This document shows, piece by piece, positions 31,160 to 41,519 of a DNA stretch of 64,000 bases. Each line of letters begins with the position of its first letter. The first letter of the stretch is position 1. The DNA is from Suttonella indologenes (GTDB lineage: Bacteria; Pseudomonadota; Gammaproteobacteria; Cardiobacteriales; Cardiobacteriaceae), in contig NZ_UHIA01000004.1 of assembly GCF_900460215.1 (NCBI RefSeq), forward strand, positions 62,001 through 126,000, in the 5' to 3' direction. The notes beneath the pieces are model-generated. The model did no database searches. It was given only the letters and a program-made list of their open reading frames with translations, and was not told the origin of the DNA. The position numbers and the translations under genes were made by a program.

Positions 31160-31663
31160 ATGGGATTAAATTTAACCGGCAAACAAGAAGTTGTTGCAGA
31201 AGTTGCTGATGTTGCAAGTAAAGCGTATTCGCTTGTCGCAACAGAGTACCACGGATTAACAGTGGCGCATCTGACGCAATTACATTCTCGTGCGCGCGAA
31301 AACGGCGTATATTTGCGTGTTGTAAAAAACAGTTTGGCACGCCGTGCATTAACCGACACAGAATTTAAATGTGTTGATGAAAAATTAGTTGGTCCATTGA
31401 TTTTAGCTTTTTCAATGGAGTTTCCGGGTGCAGCGGCGCGTTTGTGGCGCGATTTCCTGAAAGAAAATGACAAAATTAGCAAAGATATTGTTAAGTTTGT
31501 CAGTATTTCAGGTGAGCTATTGCCCGGTAGCGACTATGAGAAAGTTGCTAAATTGCCGACTAAAGACGAAGGTATTTCTATGCTTATGTCTTGTATGCTT
31601 GCACCTGTTGCGAAATTGACCCGTACTATTGACGCTGTCCGTCAAGCCAAAGAAGCGGCTTAA
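31160..31663 (+). CDS. rplJ: 50S ribosomal protein L10
   Basis: A 167-residue base of the ribosomal stalk that carries L7/L12 dimers. It begins GLNLTGKQEVVAEVADVASK; LRVVKNSLARRALTDTEF contacts rRNA, and the C-terminal helix (LMSCMLAPVAKLTRTIDAVR) binds L12. AAGGAG is 6 bases before the ATG. Expected to repress its own mRNA through the leader upstream. Confidence 0.97.
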   Translation: MGLNLTGKQEVVAEVADVASKAYSLVATEYHGLTVAHLTQLHSRARENGVYLRVVKNSLARRALTDTEFKCVDEKLVGPLILAFSMEFPGAAARLWRDFLKENDKISKDIVKFVSISGELLPGSDYEKVAKLPTKDEGISMLMSCMLAPVAKLTRTIDAVRQAKEAA

Positions 31664-31708
31664 TTTTCTTACTGTTTTTTTTTGAATTTTACTTAAGGAA
31701 TTTTTAAC

Positions 31709-32077
31709 ATGGCTATCTCTAAAGAAGATATTTTAAATGCAATTTCTGAAATGAGCGTAATGGAAATTGTTGACTTGATTTCTGCGATGGAAGAGAAATT
31801 TGGCGTTACCGCTGCTGTTGCTGCTGCTCCTGCTGCTGCCGATGCTGCTCCTGCCGCAGAAGAGAAAACTGAATTTGACGTGATTTTAACTGATGCCGGT
31901 GCTAACAAAGTATCAGTCATCAAAGTTGTACGTGAATTGACCGGCTTAGGTCTGAAAGAAGCGAAAGCTGCGGTTGACGGTGCGCCTTCAACTATCAAAG
32001 AAGCAGCATCTAAAGATGAAGCTGAAAAAATGAAGAAACAATTGGAAGAAGCTGGAGCGAAAGCGGAGCTCAAATAA
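31709..32077 (+). CDS. rplL: 50S ribosomal protein L7/L12
   Basis: A 122-residue stalk protein present in several copies per ribosome, which recruits translational GTPases. The N-terminal dimer domain (AISKEDILNAISEMSVMEIV) joins through an Ala-rich hinge (AAVAAAPAAADAAPAAEE) to the C-terminal domain with KVSVIKVVRELTGLGLKEAK. TTAAGGAATTTT precedes the ATG. An attenuator lies between this gene and rpoB. Confidence 0.98.
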   Translation: MAISKEDILNAISEMSVMEIVDLISAMEEKFGVTAAVAAAPAAADAAPAAEEKTEFDVILTDAGANKVSVIKVVRELTGLGLKEAKAAVDGAPSTIKEAASKDEAEKMKKQLEEAGAKAELK

Positions 32078-32098
32078 TTGCCCTGTTGTTTCTTTATG

Positions 32099-32130
32099 GA
32101 GTACTGATACGAAAGTATCGGTACTCTTTC
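32099..32130 (+). terminator. rplL-rpoB attenuator hairpin
   Basis: A GAAA-capped stem, GAGTACTGATAC / GTATCGGTACTC (32099-32110 with 32115-32126, one mispair), is followed by TTTCTTGT. In E. coli a partial terminator at this position lowers rpoBC expression relative to the ribosomal genes, and this one is placed alike. The rest of the 160-bp gap shows nothing further. Confidence 0.8.
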
Positions 32131-32243
32131 TTGTCTTCGAAAATCCTAATTGCTATGGGGATTAAACAAGTCATTATAGCAATGATGATTTATCCATTTA
32201 TTTCCGTGCAATATGCACATTCCAATGCCGAGGTTGCTTGATT

Positions 32244-35200
32244 ATGACCTATTCGTTTACCGAAAAAAAACGTATCCGTAAAAACTTCAGCAAGCGTCCA
32301 GCCGTTTTAGAAACGCCTTATTTGCTTTCTATGCAGCTGGATTCTTATAACGATTTCTTGCAACAGCATGTTGCTTCAGATCGTCGTGAGAATAAAGGTT
32401 TGCAAGAAGCTTTCAATTCAATTTTCCCTATAAAAAGTCATAATGAAATGGTTGAATTGATGTTTATCGGTTATGACCTCGGTAAACCTGAATTTGATGT
32501 GCGAGAGTGTCAATTGCGGGGAGTGACTTATGCCAGTCCGCTGCGCGCCCGTTTACGTTTGGCGATTTACGATAAGAACAGCACTAAGAAAAAGCTCAAA
32601 CAAGTGATTGAGTCTGAATCGGTTTATATGGGCGAAATGCCTTTAATGACGGATAATGGCACATTTGTCATCAACGGTACTGAAAGAGTGGTGGTTTCTC
32701 AATTGCATCGCTCACCGGGGGTGTTTTTCGGTGATGATAATGGTCAAGGGCATAGCTCCGGCAAATTATTATTCAATGCGCGCATTATTCCCTATCGCGG
32801 CTCGTGGTTGGATTTTGAATTTGATGCGAAGGATTTGATTTATTGTCGTATTGACCGTCGGCGTAAATTGCCGGTGACGATTTTATTACGCGCTTTGGGC
32901 TATGATAACCAGCAAATGCTGGATATGTTCTTCGATAAACAGCATTTTACCATTACTAAAGACGACAAAATCGAGATGCAATTCGAGCCGGAAGAATTTC
33001 GCGGAGAAGTGGCTCAGTTTGATATTGTTGCTAATGGCGAAGTCTTGGTTAGCGCAGGTAAGAAGATTTCTTCTCGTTATATTCGTCAGTTAGAGGCGGC
33101 AGGAGTTAAAAAACAAGAGGTTCCTGCTGAATTTATGATTGGTCGCATTCTAGCGCAAGATTTAATTGATAAAGAGAGCGGCGAATTAATTTTGCCTGCC
33201 AATAGCGAATTAACGATTGAGCATTTGCAGCGCTTCTTTGAATTGGGAGTCAAATCATTTGATACTTTGTTCATCAATGAACATGGGCGCGGCGGTTATT
33301 TGGCTGATACGCTGCGTACCGATGAAACGACAACGGAATTAGAAGCGCGTGTCGAAATTTATCGTATGATGCGCCCTGGCGAGCCGCCGATTAAAGATGC
33401 GGCAGATACTTTGTTTGAAGGATTGTTCTTCGATGAAACACGCTATGATTTATCCCGCGTTGGGCGGATGAAGTTCAATCGCGGCTTAGGGCGCGAAGAA
33501 ATAGAAGGTGCAGGAGTTTTATCGCGCGAAGATATTGTTGATGTGGTGAAAAAATTAATCGCGATAAAAGACGGTTTCGGCAACACGGATGATATCGATC
33601 ATTTAGGAAATCGCCGTATCCGCTGTGTCGGGGAAATGGCAGAAAATGCTTTTCGTGTCGGTTTGGTACGTTTAGAGCGTTCTGTGCGCGAGCGTTTGAA
33701 TCAGGCGGAATCCGAAGGTTGGACGCCCAAAGATTTGATTAATGCGAAACCCGTTTCGGCGGCTATTAAAGAGTTCTTCGGTTCTTCGCAGCTTTCGCAA
33801 TTTATGGATCAAAACAATCCTTTATCTGAAGTTACGCATAAACGGCGGATTTCGGCTTTAGGTCCGGGCGGTTTGACACGTGAACGTGCCGGTTTTGAGG
33901 TGCGCGACGTGCATCCGACGCATTACGGTCGTTTGTGCCCGATTGAAACGCCTGAAGGTCCGAACATCGGTTTGATCAATTCATTGGCGGTATATGCAAA
34001 GACTAATGAATACGGCTTCTTAGAAACCCCTTATCGCAAAGTGATTGACGGCAAAGTAACTGAGGAAATCGTTTATTTGTCGGCAATTGACGAGGCGAAT
34101 TTTGTTATTGCGCAGGCAAATGCGCAATTGAATGAAAAGGGTGAATTTGTTGACGATTTGATTTCGACGCGTTTTGAAAACGAATTTACCTTAATGCCTG
34201 CCGATCGCGTGCAGTTCATGGACGTATCGCCGAAGCAGATTGTTTCGGTAGCGGCTTCTTTGATTCCATTTCTTGAGCATGATGATGCGAACCGCGCTTT
34301 GATGGGTTCAAACATGCAACGTCAAGCGGTGCCGACTTTACGTGCGGATAAGCCTTTAGTCGGAACAGGCATGGAGCGCGTGGTAGCGAAAGATTCCGGT
34401 GTATTGGTGCGTGCGGAGCGCGGCGGTGTGATTGATTCTGTCGATTCTTCGCGGATTGTCGTCAAAGTAAACGACGATGAAGTACAAGCGGGCGGCTTAG
34501 GGGTAGATATTTATAATCTCACCAAATATACCCGTTCGAATCAAAATACCTGTATCAATCAAAAGCCTTTGGTTTTTCCGGGGGATGTGGTAGCGCGCGG
34601 CGACGTATTGGCTGACGGTCCGTCCACAGATATGGGCGAATTGGCTTTAGGGCAAAATGTATTGGTCGCCTTTATGCCTTGGAACGGCTATAACTATGAA
34701 GACTCGATTTTAATTTCCGAACGCGTCTCGCAAGAAGACCGCTTTACGACTATTCATATTGAAGAATTGACTTGCGTCGCGAGGGATACGAAATTAGGTC
34801 CTGAGGAAATTTCCAGTGACATTCCGAATGTGAAAGAAAGCGCTTTGGCTAAATTGGATGCTACAGGTATCGTGCATATCGGTGCGGAAGTGAAAGCCGG
34901 AGATATTCTGGTCGGTAAAGTGACGCCGAAAGGCGAACGCTCCCAGTCGCCGGAAGAAAAATTGCTGCGCGCAATTTTCGGCGAAAAAGCTTCTGATGTA
35001 AAAGACAGTTCTTTACGTGTACCGACCGGAATGGACGGTACGGTGGTTGATGTGCGTGTTTATACCCGCGACGGCGTAGAAAAAGATGAGCGCGCCAAAG
35101 AAATCGAGGCGATGGAAATCGAGTCGATTGCGCAAGACATTAAAGACCAATTACGTGTTTTCGAAAAAGATATTTATGACCGCGTGGCGCGTTTGCTGAT

Positions 35201-36326
35201 GGGGCAAGAAATCAAAAAAGTGCCGGGACGTAAGGCCGGTGCTGCAGTGGATCAGGCTTTGTTGGACGAAGTGGCGCCTGAGCAATGGTTTGATTTGCGC
35301 ATGAAAGATGCGGATATTAATGAGCAACTCGATACCATGCACCAATTGCTTGCCGATAAACGCAAAGAATTGCAAGATTTCTACGAAGAGAAGAAAGCCA
35401 AATTCGCACAGGGCGATGATATGGCGCCCGGTGTATTGAAGATGGTAAAAGTCTATCTGGCAGTTAAGCGTCGTTTGCAACCGGGCGATAAAATGGCAGG
35501 TCGCCATGGTAATAAGGGTGTCGTCTCTTTGGTCGTGCCGGTGGAAGATATGCCTTACATGGAAGACGGCACGCCGGTAGATATTGTGCTTAACCCATTA
35601 GGCGTACCTTCTCGAATGAATATCGGACAGGTTCTTGAATTGCATTTAGGTTGGGCCGCGCGCGGTTTGGGACGTCGCTTGGGACAATTGATGGATGAGG
35701 GCAAATCCGTTAAAGAATTGCGTGACTATTTGCATGCGGTGTATAACCATAATCCGGAATGCGCTACCACGGATTTAGCGAGTTTGAATGATGAAGACTT
35801 CTTAGTCTTATGTCAGAATTTACGTGAAGGGATTCCGATGGCAACGCCTGTTTTTGACGGTGCCAAAGAAGAAACCGATCTGCGCAAAATGTTAGAGCTT
35901 GCCGGTTTGCCGCTCTCAGGACAGACGCGTTTATACGACGGTCGCACGGGCGAAGCCTTTGACCGTGATGTCTCGGTCGGTTACATGTATATGCTTAAAT
36001 TGCACCATTTGGTCGATGACAAAATGCATGCGCGTTCAACCGGTCCTTATAGTTTGGTGACGCAGCAGCCTTTAGGCGGACGTGCGCAATTCGGCGGTCA
36101 GCGTTTCGGAGAAATGGAGGTGTGGGCATTAGAGGCTTATGGTGCGGCTTATACCTTGCAAGAAATGCTGACGGTAAAATCTGATGACGTGGAAGGTCGT
36201 ACGAAGATGTATAAAAACATTGTCGATGGCGATTTGCGTATCGATCCGGGCTTGCCGGAGTCCTTTAACGTGCTTACCAAAGAAATTCGTGCTTTGGGTA
36301 TTGATATCGGTCTTGCTCAAGAATAA
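32244..36326 (+). CDS. rpoB: RNA polymerase beta subunit
   Basis: Catalytic core subunit, 1360 residues from the ATG at 32244 (E. coli 1342). I prefer this ATG over a TTG at 32238 because the protein then begins MTYSFTEKKRIRKNF, matching E. coli MVYSYTEKKRIRKDF. The rifampicin-binding cluster reads SSQLSQFMDQNNPLSEVTHK and RRISALGPGG, the susceptible type. The C-terminal GGQRFGEMEVWALEAYGAA completes the clamp-binding region. It shares the operon with rpoC, 17 bases on. Confidence 0.98.
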   Translation: MTYSFTEKKRIRKNFSKRPAVLETPYLLSMQLDSYNDFLQQHVASDRRENKGLQEAFNSIFPIKSHNEMVELMFIGYDLGKPEFDVRECQLRGVTYASPLRARLRLAIYDKNSTKKKLKQVIESESVYMGEMPLMTDNGTFVINGTERVVVSQLHRSPGVFFGDDNGQGHSSGKLLFNARIIPYRGSWLDFEFDAKDLIYCRIDRRRKLPVTILLRALGYDNQQMLDMFFDKQHFTITKDDKIEMQFEPEEFRGEVAQFDIVANGEVLVSAGKKISSRYIRQLEAAGVKKQEVPAEFMIGRILAQDLIDKESGELILPANSELTIEHLQRFFELGVKSFDTLFINEHGRGGYLADTLRTDETTTELEARVEIYRMMRPGEPPIKDAADTLFEGLFFDETRYDLSRVGRMKFNRGLGREEIEGAGVLSREDIVDVVKKLIAIKDGFGNTDDIDHLGNRRIRCVGEMAENAFRVGLVRLERSVRERLNQAESEGWTPKDLINAKPVSAAIKEFFGSSQLSQFMDQNNPLSEVTHKRRISALGPGGLTRERAGFEVRDVHPTHYGRLCPIETPEGPNIGLINSLAVYAKTNEYGFLETPYRKVIDGKVTEEIVYLSAIDEANFVIAQANAQLNEKGEFVDDLISTRFENEFTLMPADRVQFMDVSPKQIVSVAASLIPFLEHDDANRALMGSNMQRQAVPTLRADKPLVGTGMERVVAKDSGVLVRAERGGVIDSVDSSRIVVKVNDDEVQAGGLGVDIYNLTKYTRSNQNTCINQKPLVFPGDVVARGDVLADGPSTDMGELALGQNVLVAFMPWNGYNYEDSILISERVSQEDRFTTIHIEELTCVARDTKLGPEEISSDIPNVKESALAKLDATGIVHIGAEVKAGDILVGKVTPKGERSQSPEEKLLRAIFGEKASDVKDSSLRVPTGMDGTVVDVRVYTRDGVEKDERAKEIEAMEIESIAQDIKDQLRVFEKDIYDRVARLLMGQEIKKVPGRKAGAAVDQALLDEVAPEQWFDLRMKDADINEQLDTMHQLLADKRKELQDFYEEKKAKFAQGDDMAPGVLKMVKVYLAVKRRLQPGDKMAGRHGNKGVVSLVVPVEDMPYMEDGTPVDIVLNPLGVPSRMNIGQVLELHLGWAARGLGRRLGQLMDEGKSVKELRDYLHAVYNHNPECATTDLASLNDEDFLVLCQNLREGIPMATPVFDGAKEETDLRKMLELAGLPLSGQTRLYDGRTGEAFDRDVSVGYMYMLKLHHLVDDKMHARSTGPYSLVTQQPLGGRAQFGGQRFGEMEVWALEAYGAAYTLQEMLTVKSDDVEGRTKMYKNIVDGDLRIDPGLPESFNVLTKEIRALGIDIGLAQE

Positions 36327-36343
36327 TTCACAAAGGTGTTGGA

Positions 36344-39300
36344 ATGAAAGAAATTATTGCTATGTACGGGCCACAGAATGTGGCGGAAGATTTTGATCAA
36401 ATCCGTATTGGATTGGCATCGCCTGATGTGATTCGTTCTTGGTCTTACGGCGAGGTAAAAAAACCCGAAACCATTAACTACCGTACCTTCAAGCCGGAGC
36501 GTGATGGTTTGTTCTGCGCGAAAATCTTTGGTCCGATGAAGGATTATGAGTGCTTGTGCGGCAAATACAAACGTTTGAAACATCGCGGCGTGGTCTGTGA
36601 ACGTTGCGGTGTAGAAGTGACCAAAGCCTCTGTGCGCCGTGAGCGTATGGGGCATATTGACTTGGCAACGCCTGTCGCCCATATTTGGTTTTTAAAATCT
36701 TTGCCCTCGCGTATTGGTTTGCTATTAGACTTGACCTTGCGCGAAATCGAGCGGGTCTTGTATTTTGAGTCCTTCATTGTGCTTGATCCGGGCATGACGC
36801 CTTTGGAAAAAAATCAGCTCTTAAATGAAGAAGCCTATCATCAGGCGGTTGCCGAATATGGTAATGAATTCAAAGCAATGATGGGTGCTGAAGCGATTCA
36901 ATACATTCTTAAACATATGGATTTGGCGGCTGAAATTCAGGATATCCGCGAACAGTTGGAAGCGACGAATTCCGAAACCAAAAGCAAGCGTTTGTTAAAA
37001 CGCTTGAAACTCATGGATTCCTTGCTGCAATCGGGCAATAAACCGGAGTGGATGATTTTAGAAGCCCTGCCTGTGTTGCCGCCGGATTTGCGTCCATTGG
37101 TGGCATTGGATTCCGGTCGTTTCGCCACTTCGGATTTGAACGATTTATACCGCCGCATTATTAACCGTAATAACCGCTTAAAGCGTTTGTTGGAGCTATT
37201 TGCGCCGGATATTATTGTGCGCAATGAAAAACGCATGCTGCAAGAAGCGGTGGATTCCTTATTGGATAATGGTCGTCGCGGTCGTACTGTAACCGGTTCT
37301 AACAAACGTCCTTTGAAATCCTTAGCTGATATGATTAAGGGTAAGCAGGGACGTTTCCGTCAAAACTTGTTAGGTAAGCGGGTTGATTATTCCGGACGTT
37401 CTGTCATCGTGGTTGGTCCGACCCTGCGCCTACATCAATGCGGTTTGCCCAAGCGCATGGCATTAGAATTGTTTAAACCCTTTATTTTCCATCAATTGAT
37501 TTTAAACGGACATGCGCCGACGATTAAGGCGGCAAAATTGATGGTAGAGCGCGATGAGCCGCAGGTTTGGGATGCGCTGGAATATGTGATTAGCGAACAC
37601 CCTGTGATGCTTAACCGCGCACCGACTTTGCATCGTTTGGGTATTCAGGCCTTTGAGCCGGTCTTGATTGAAGGCAAGGCGATTCAATTGCATCCTTTGG
37701 CTTGCTCGGCATTTAACGCCGACTTTGACGGCGACCAAATGGCGGTGCATGTGCCTTTGTCTTTAGAAGCGCAATTGGAAGCGCGCGCATTGATGATGAG
37801 TTCGAACAACATCTTGTCGCCGGCAAACGGCGAGCCGATTATCGTGCCTTCACAAGATATGGTATTGGGGCTTTACTATATGACGCGTGAGCGCATCAAT
37901 GCCAAAGGCGAAGGGATGCGTTTTGCCGATGTGGCGGAAGTTGAGCGTGCGTATCAAAGCGGCTTGGTGGATTTGCAGGCGATCATTGAAGTGCGCTTGA
38001 AAGTTTATGCCGACGGCGATACGGCGGATACGGCGCCGGTGCGTGTCAAAACAACGGTTGGCCGTGCTTTGTTATCGCAAATTCTGCCGGCGGGTCTGGG
38101 TTTTGTCCATATTGACAAGCCGATGAAGAAAAAAGCCATTTCCGCTTTGATTAACCAATGCTATCGCCAATTAGGCTTGAAAGATACGGTTATTTTGGCT
38201 GACCAGCTGATGTACACAGGTTACCGCTATGCGACCCGTTCTGGTTCTTCAATCGGCATTGTGGACATGGTTGTGCCGGAAGCGAAGCAGGAAATTTTGG
38301 CAAAAGCGGAAGGCGAAGTTAAGGAAATTGAAGAGCAATTCTCTTCAGGTTTATTAACTGCCGGTGAGAAATACAATAAAGTCATCGATATTTGGTCGCG
38401 CACCAATGACCAAGTTGCTAAGAAAATGATGGAGCAACTGGGTAAAGACAAAGTAACGACACGTGACGGACAAGAGGTTGAGCAGGATTCTTTCAACTCG
38501 GTCTTTATGATGGCGGATTCCGGTGCGCGGGGTTCTGCGGCACAGATTCGTCAGTTGGCCGGTATGCGCGGCTTGATGGCGAAGCCGGATGGTTCGATTA
38601 TCGAAACCCCGATCACGGCGAATTTCCGTGAAGGTTTAAACGTATTGCAGTACTTTATCTCTACGCATGGTGCGCGTAAGGGCTTGGCGGATACCGCTTT
38701 GAAAACGGCAAACTCCGGTTATTTAACGCGTCGTTTGGTCGATGTCGCGCAAGATGTCGTGATTACGGAAAAAGATTGCGGCACGAGCGAAGGTATTGAG
38801 ATTCAAGCGGTGGTAGAAGGTGGCGATGTGGTCGTCTCATTATCAGAGCGCGTATTGGGTCGGGTATTGGCAGAGCCGGTCAGCGACGGCAATGATGACA
38901 TTGTTTTGCAAGCCGGACAGTTGCTGGAAGAAGCTGAAATTCAAATTTTGGAAAAAGCCGGTGTTGATCGCGTTAAAGTACGTTCGGTTATTACCTGTCA
39001 ATCGCGTCACGGCGTATGCGCACAATGTTACGGTCGTGATTTGGCGCGTGGCCATCAAGTGAATGTCGGCGAGGCGGTAGGCGTAATTGCGGCGCAATCA
39101 ATCGGCGAACCCGGAACGCAGTTAACCATGCGTACTTTCCATATTGGCGGTGCGGCACAAAGTTCGGCGGCGGTCGGCAGTATTGAAGTGAAAACCAACG
39201 GTCATGCGCGTCTGTCTAATATTAAGACCGTTACTAACAGCGAAGGCAAACTGGTAGCGGTATCGCGTTCCGGAGAATTGTCCATTCTCGATAAGAACGG

Positions 39301-40537
39301 TCATGAACGCGAGCGCTATAAACTGGCCTACGGTGCGATTTTGAATATCGTTGACGGCGATGAAGTCAAACAAGGACAAACAGTCGCAATGTGGGATCCG
39401 CATACGCATCCGATTGTTGCCGAAGTGGCGGGGCGCGTCAGCTTCTTTGATTTTGAAGAGGGTGTGACGGTGCAAACCTCATCTGATGCCGATACCGGTT
39501 TGACGGTGCAAACCGTGATGGAAAACTCGCAGCGCCCAACCTCGGCGAAAGATAAGCGTCCCTTGATTCAGTTATTGGATGAAAACGGTAAGGCAATTAC
39601 GCAATCAGGCTCGGAAATTCCGGTGAACTATTTCTTACCGGCGGGTGCGATTGTCAATTTGCTTGACGGCGCAGAAATTCGCGTAGGTGATGTTTTGGCG
39701 AGAATGCCGCAGGCTTCCGGTAAATCAGCAGATATTACAGGCGGTTTGCCGCGCGTGGCAGATTTGTTTGAAGCGCGTAAACCGAAAGAGCCGGCAATTC
39801 TGGCGGAAATGACCGGAACGGTTGCTTTCGGTAAAGAAACCAAAGGTAAGCAGCGCTTGATTATCAACGGCGAAGAAGGGGAATCTTTAGAATTATTGAT
39901 TCCTAAATGGCGGCGTTTAAACGTATTTGAAGGCGAGCAAGTGAAAAAAGGCGAGGTGCTTGCTGACGGCGAGCCGAATCCGCAAGATATTTTGCGTTTG
40001 CGTGGCGTACATGAATTAAATGAACATATCGTCCGTGAAATTCAAAATGTTTACCGCTTGCAAGGCGTAAAAATCAACGATAAACATATTGAAGTGATTG
40101 TACGTCAAATGTTGCGTAAAGCTTTGGTGGTCGATGCGGGCGAATCGCGCTTGATTCCCGGCGAACAATTGGAATTGAATCGCGTCTTGGAAGTGAATGA
40201 CAAATTATTGGCAGAAGGCAAGCTGCCGGTACGTTACGAACCGGTGCTGATGGGAATTACCAAAGCCTCTTTGGCAACGGATTCGTTCGTATCAGCGGCT
40301 TCTTTCCAAGAAACCACCCGCGTATTGACGGAAGCTGCCGTGGTCGGACAAGCGGACGATTTACGCGGACTGAAAGAAAATGTGATTGTGGGTCGCCTGA
40401 TACCGGCAGGTACGGGGCTGGCTTATCATCAACAGCGTCGAGAATTGCGTTATGCTGAACAATCATTAGAACTGATGCAGCAAAACGAAGCGGCGCAAAC
40501 TGTTGCAGAAAACGTTGCCGGGCATGAAGATGCTTGA
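36344..40537 (+). CDS. rpoC: RNA polymerase beta-prime subunit
   Basis: Active-site subunit, 1397 residues (E. coli 1407). The N-terminal zinc finger has Cys70, 72, 85 and 88. NADFDGDQMAVHVP holds the three Mg-binding aspartates. The second zinc site is CQSRHGVCAQCYGRDL, and EPGTQLTMRTFHIGG lies in the trigger-loop region. AGGTGTTGGAATG precedes translation. The stop codon region is immediately followed by the str-operon promoter, whose -35 overlaps the last codons. Confidence 0.98.
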   Translation: MKEIIAMYGPQNVAEDFDQIRIGLASPDVIRSWSYGEVKKPETINYRTFKPERDGLFCAKIFGPMKDYECLCGKYKRLKHRGVVCERCGVEVTKASVRRERMGHIDLATPVAHIWFLKSLPSRIGLLLDLTLREIERVLYFESFIVLDPGMTPLEKNQLLNEEAYHQAVAEYGNEFKAMMGAEAIQYILKHMDLAAEIQDIREQLEATNSETKSKRLLKRLKLMDSLLQSGNKPEWMILEALPVLPPDLRPLVALDSGRFATSDLNDLYRRIINRNNRLKRLLELFAPDIIVRNEKRMLQEAVDSLLDNGRRGRTVTGSNKRPLKSLADMIKGKQGRFRQNLLGKRVDYSGRSVIVVGPTLRLHQCGLPKRMALELFKPFIFHQLILNGHAPTIKAAKLMVERDEPQVWDALEYVISEHPVMLNRAPTLHRLGIQAFEPVLIEGKAIQLHPLACSAFNADFDGDQMAVHVPLSLEAQLEARALMMSSNNILSPANGEPIIVPSQDMVLGLYYMTRERINAKGEGMRFADVAEVERAYQSGLVDLQAIIEVRLKVYADGDTADTAPVRVKTTVGRALLSQILPAGLGFVHIDKPMKKKAISALINQCYRQLGLKDTVILADQLMYTGYRYATRSGSSIGIVDMVVPEAKQEILAKAEGEVKEIEEQFSSGLLTAGEKYNKVIDIWSRTNDQVAKKMMEQLGKDKVTTRDGQEVEQDSFNSVFMMADSGARGSAAQIRQLAGMRGLMAKPDGSIIETPITANFREGLNVLQYFISTHGARKGLADTALKTANSGYLTRRLVDVAQDVVITEKDCGTSEGIEIQAVVEGGDVVVSLSERVLGRVLAEPVSDGNDDIVLQAGQLLEEAEIQILEKAGVDRVKVRSVITCQSRHGVCAQCYGRDLARGHQVNVGEAVGVIAAQSIGEPGTQLTMRTFHIGGAAQSSAAVGSIEVKTNGHARLSNIKTVTNSEGKLVAVSRSGELSILDKNGHERERYKLAYGAILNIVDGDEVKQGQTVAMWDPHTHPIVAEVAGRVSFFDFEEGVTVQTSSDADTGLTVQTVMENSQRPTSAKDKRPLIQLLDENGKAITQSGSEIPVNYFLPAGAIVNLLDGAEIRVGDVLARMPQASGKSADITGGLPRVADLFEARKPKEPAILAEMTGTVAFGKETKGKQRLIINGEEGESLELLIPKWRRLNVFEGEQVKKGEVLADGEPNPQDILRLRGVHELNEHIVREIQNVYRLQGVKINDKHIEVIVRQMLRKALVVDAGESRLIPGEQLELNRVLEVNDKLLAEGKLPVRYEPVLMGITKASLATDSFVSAASFQETTRVLTEAAVVGQADDLRGLKENVIVGRLIPAGTGLAYHQQRRELRYAEQSLELMQQNEAAQTVAENVAGHEDA

Positions 40538-40570
40538 CTTTTGCAATAGATAACAGTACTATCCCGCACC
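40534..40570 (+). promoter_or_regulatory. str-operon promoter (rpsL)
   Basis: TTGACT (40534-40539) overlapping the rpoC stop, a 17-bp spacer, TACTAT (40557-40562), then CCCGCACCTTT. The CGCACCTTT start region is the one found at the S10, alpha and mscL promoters. The leader to rpsL is about 60 bases. Confidence 0.82.
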
Positions 40571-40627
40571 TTTGACGCGGTTTAGCGAATTGTTTTTAAG
40601 ATATTAACGCTTTGGAGAATAAAAAAT

Positions 40628-41002
40628 ATGGCAACTATTAACCAATTGGTGCGCAAACCGCGCGTCAAGCAAGTTGATAAAACAAATGTCCCTGCATTGC
40701 AGGGATGCCCTCAAAAACGCGGTGTATGTACCCGTGTTTATACTACAACACCTAAAAAGCCTAACTCAGCTATGCGTAAGGTTGCGCGTACGCGTTTAAC
40801 TAACAAGTATGAAGTAACTGCCTATATCGGCGGTGAAGGTCATAACCTACAAGAGCACAGCTTAGTGCTTATTCGAGGCGGGCGTGTAAAAGATTTGCCG
40901 GGTGTGCGTTATCACATCGTGCGCGGTGCATTGGATACAGCAGGTGTTAAGGATCGCAAACAAGGTCGTTCAAAATACGGCACCAAGCGTCCTAAATCAT
41001 AA
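40628..41002 (+). CDS. rpsL: 30S ribosomal protein S12
   Basis: A 124-residue decoding-centre protein. The conserved loop TPKKPNSAMRKVARTRLTN keeps Lys43, and RGGRVKDLPGVRYH keeps Lys88. These are the positions where substitutions give streptomycin resistance, so the sequence looks susceptible. TTTGGAGAATAAAAAATATG gives a strong ribosome site. First gene of rpsL-rpsG-fusA-tuf-rpsJ. Confidence 0.98.
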   Translation: MATINQLVRKPRVKQVDKTNVPALQGCPQKRGVCTRVYTTTPKKPNSAMRKVARTRLTNKYEVTAYIGGEGHNLQEHSLVLIRGGRVKDLPGVRYHIVRGALDTAGVKDRKQGRSKYGTKRPKS

Positions 41003-41020
41003 TTTCTAGGAAAAGAAAAC

Positions 41021-41491
41021 ATGTCAAGAAGAGTACGTGCGCCTGTGCGCCACATTTTGCCCGATCCGAAATTCGGGAATATCGTTGTTGCTAAATTTGT
41101 AAACATGCTGATGGTAAGCGGTAAAAAATCGGTTGCGGAAAGCGTTGTTTACAAAGCATTAGAAGCTGCTGCCGAGAAGAAACAAATGCAGCCGGTAGAT
41201 GTGCTTGAAGAGGCTTTGGAGAAAGTTCGTCCGGCGGTAGAGGTAAAATCTCGTCGCGTAGGCGGCGCCACTTATCAAGTGCCGGTTGAAGTGCGTCCGG
41301 TGCGTCAAAATGCATTGGCAATGCGTTGGTTGATTGATGCGGCTCGTAAACGTAATGAAAAATCAATGGCAGAGCGTTTGGCTCACGAGTTGGTTGAGGC
41401 GATTGAAGAGCGCGGCGCAGCCGTTAAGAAGCGTGATGATACGCACCGCATGGCAGAAGCAAACAAAGCCTTTGCTCACTTCCGTTGGTAA
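41021..41491 (+). CDS. rpsG: 30S ribosomal protein S7
   Basis: A 156-residue 16S rRNA head-assembly protein that in E. coli also represses the str operon. It begins SRRVRAPVRHILPDPKFGNI. VEVKSRRVGGATYQVPVEVR is the family signature, and the C-terminus (EANKAFAHFRW) has the short form. 18 bases after rpsL. Confidence 0.98.
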   Translation: MSRRVRAPVRHILPDPKFGNIVVAKFVNMLMVSGKKSVAESVVYKALEAAAEKKQMQPVDVLEEALEKVRPAVEVKSRRVGGATYQVPVEVRPVRQNALAMRWLIDAARKRNEKSMAERLAHELVEAIEERGAAVKKRDDTHRMAEANKAFAHFRW

Positions 41492-41519
41492 TCCAACCTT
41501 TTAAATTTGGAGATTTTAC

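Noticed and set aside
32238..32243. TTG start for rpoB two codons upstream
   Set aside because: The ATG at 32244 gives a protein start aligned with E. coli RpoB; the extra residues have no counterpart.
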